From positions 62,001-126,000 of the forward strand of contig NZ_CABPSC010000012.1 of NCBI RefSeq assembly GCF_902459585.1: DNA of 64,000 nt, in the 5' to 3' direction. Both the position numbers and the translations under genes were made by a program. The notes under the pieces are model-generated. The model was given only the letters and a program-made list of their open reading frames with translations. It did no database searches and was not told where the DNA came from. Below are positions 63,954 through 64,000 of the stretch, piece after piece (within the stretch, counting starts at the first letter, position 1; each line of letters starts with the position of its first letter). The DNA is from Pandoraea nosoerga (GTDB lineage: Bacteria; Pseudomonadota; Gammaproteobacteria; Burkholderiales; Burkholderiaceae).

Positions 63954-64000
63954 TCAGGCGAGCGCGGGCTGCACGAGTCCGTCCTCGCGGAACATGTGTT
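63954..64000 (-). CDS. C-terminal fragment of an unidentified minus-strand gene (cut by window end)
   Basis: A minus-strand frame open to the window edge ends HMFREDGLVQPALA and TGA at 63954, just past a bidirectional terminator. Too short to identify. Its existence is inferred from the convergent terminator and GC-rich third positions. Confidence 0.4.
   Translation of the reverse strand, partial: HMFREDGLVQPALA

Noticed and set aside
1-64000. Mobile elements, prophage, tRNA and rRNA genes.
   Set aside because: No transposase, integrase, phage structural gene, terminal inverted repeats or tRNA cloverleaf was recognised in any region.

Overview
The window is GC-rich (roughly two thirds G+C by eye). 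Gene content and order (purD-hemF-nadD-rsfS-rlmH-maf-rng, gluQ-trhO, msbA/recQ, Burkholderia-type porin) are those of a Burkholderiaceae chromosome. The OXA-type class D beta-lactamase at 6.9 kb resembles the intrinsic OXA-62-like enzymes of Pandoraea, so Pandoraea is the most likely genus; this is an inference from memory, not a search result. No rRNA, tRNA, insertion sequence, prophage or CRISPR array was seen.

Layout. (1) 1-6.7 kb, minus strand: a peptide-export locus with two 63-codon precursors carrying double-glycine leaders, an HlyD-type fusion protein, an ABC exporter with an intact C39 leader peptidase, a TolC-type channel cut by the window edge, and upstream a 555-residue protein of unknown family that may be the regulator. 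(2) 6.9-12.4 kb: the OXA beta-lactamase, a LysR regulator divergent from a bile-acid:sodium-symporter-type carrier, and the DEAD-box helicase rhlE. (3) 12.4-18.1 kb: gluQ and trhO opposite dnaE. (4) 18.2-27.1 kb, cell surface: two family-2 glycosyltransferases, recQ, msbA, an AhpD-like protein and rfbBAC for dTDP-rhamnose (no rfbD in view). (5) 27.2-42.3 kb: a long minus-strand block, yebC-purD-mscS-hemF-nadD-rsfS-rlmH and maf-rng-CDF transporter, with the glycerol-3-phosphate uptake operon ugpBAECQ between rlmH and maf. (6) 42.6-51.1 kb: a HerA-like ATPase, a DMT transporter, upp, an atypical SDR, mgsA, a quinone oxidoreductase, a DUF1232 protein and a class I glutamine amidotransferase with a long low-complexity N-terminus. 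(7) 51.2-54.4 kb: a porin, a candidate small RNA, and a sigma-54 activator without a sensor domain. (8) 54.6-63.9 kb: a LysR regulator and a catabolic locus, in which dctP-dctQM-SDR runs left and thiolase-acyl-CoA ligase-two PPC/DUF296 proteins runs right.

The strongest regulatory observation is in the 657-bp gap between the two arms of the catabolic locus. Each arm has a -24/-12 sigma-54 promoter with exact GG-N10-GC spacing, and three near-identical 16-bp palindromes (TGCGACA-N2-TGTCGCM) lie between them at distances suited to enhancer sites. A sigma-54 activator is encoded about 5 kb away. Together this predicts a self-contained sigma-54 regulon in which a carboxylate is imported by the TRAP system, activated to a CoA ester, and processed by the SDR, the thiolase and two unexplained PPC-domain proteins.

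The other candidate for something new is the two-peptide double-glycine export locus. Its predicted mature peptides are small, cysteine-free, cationic and unlike membrane-inserting class II bacteriocins.
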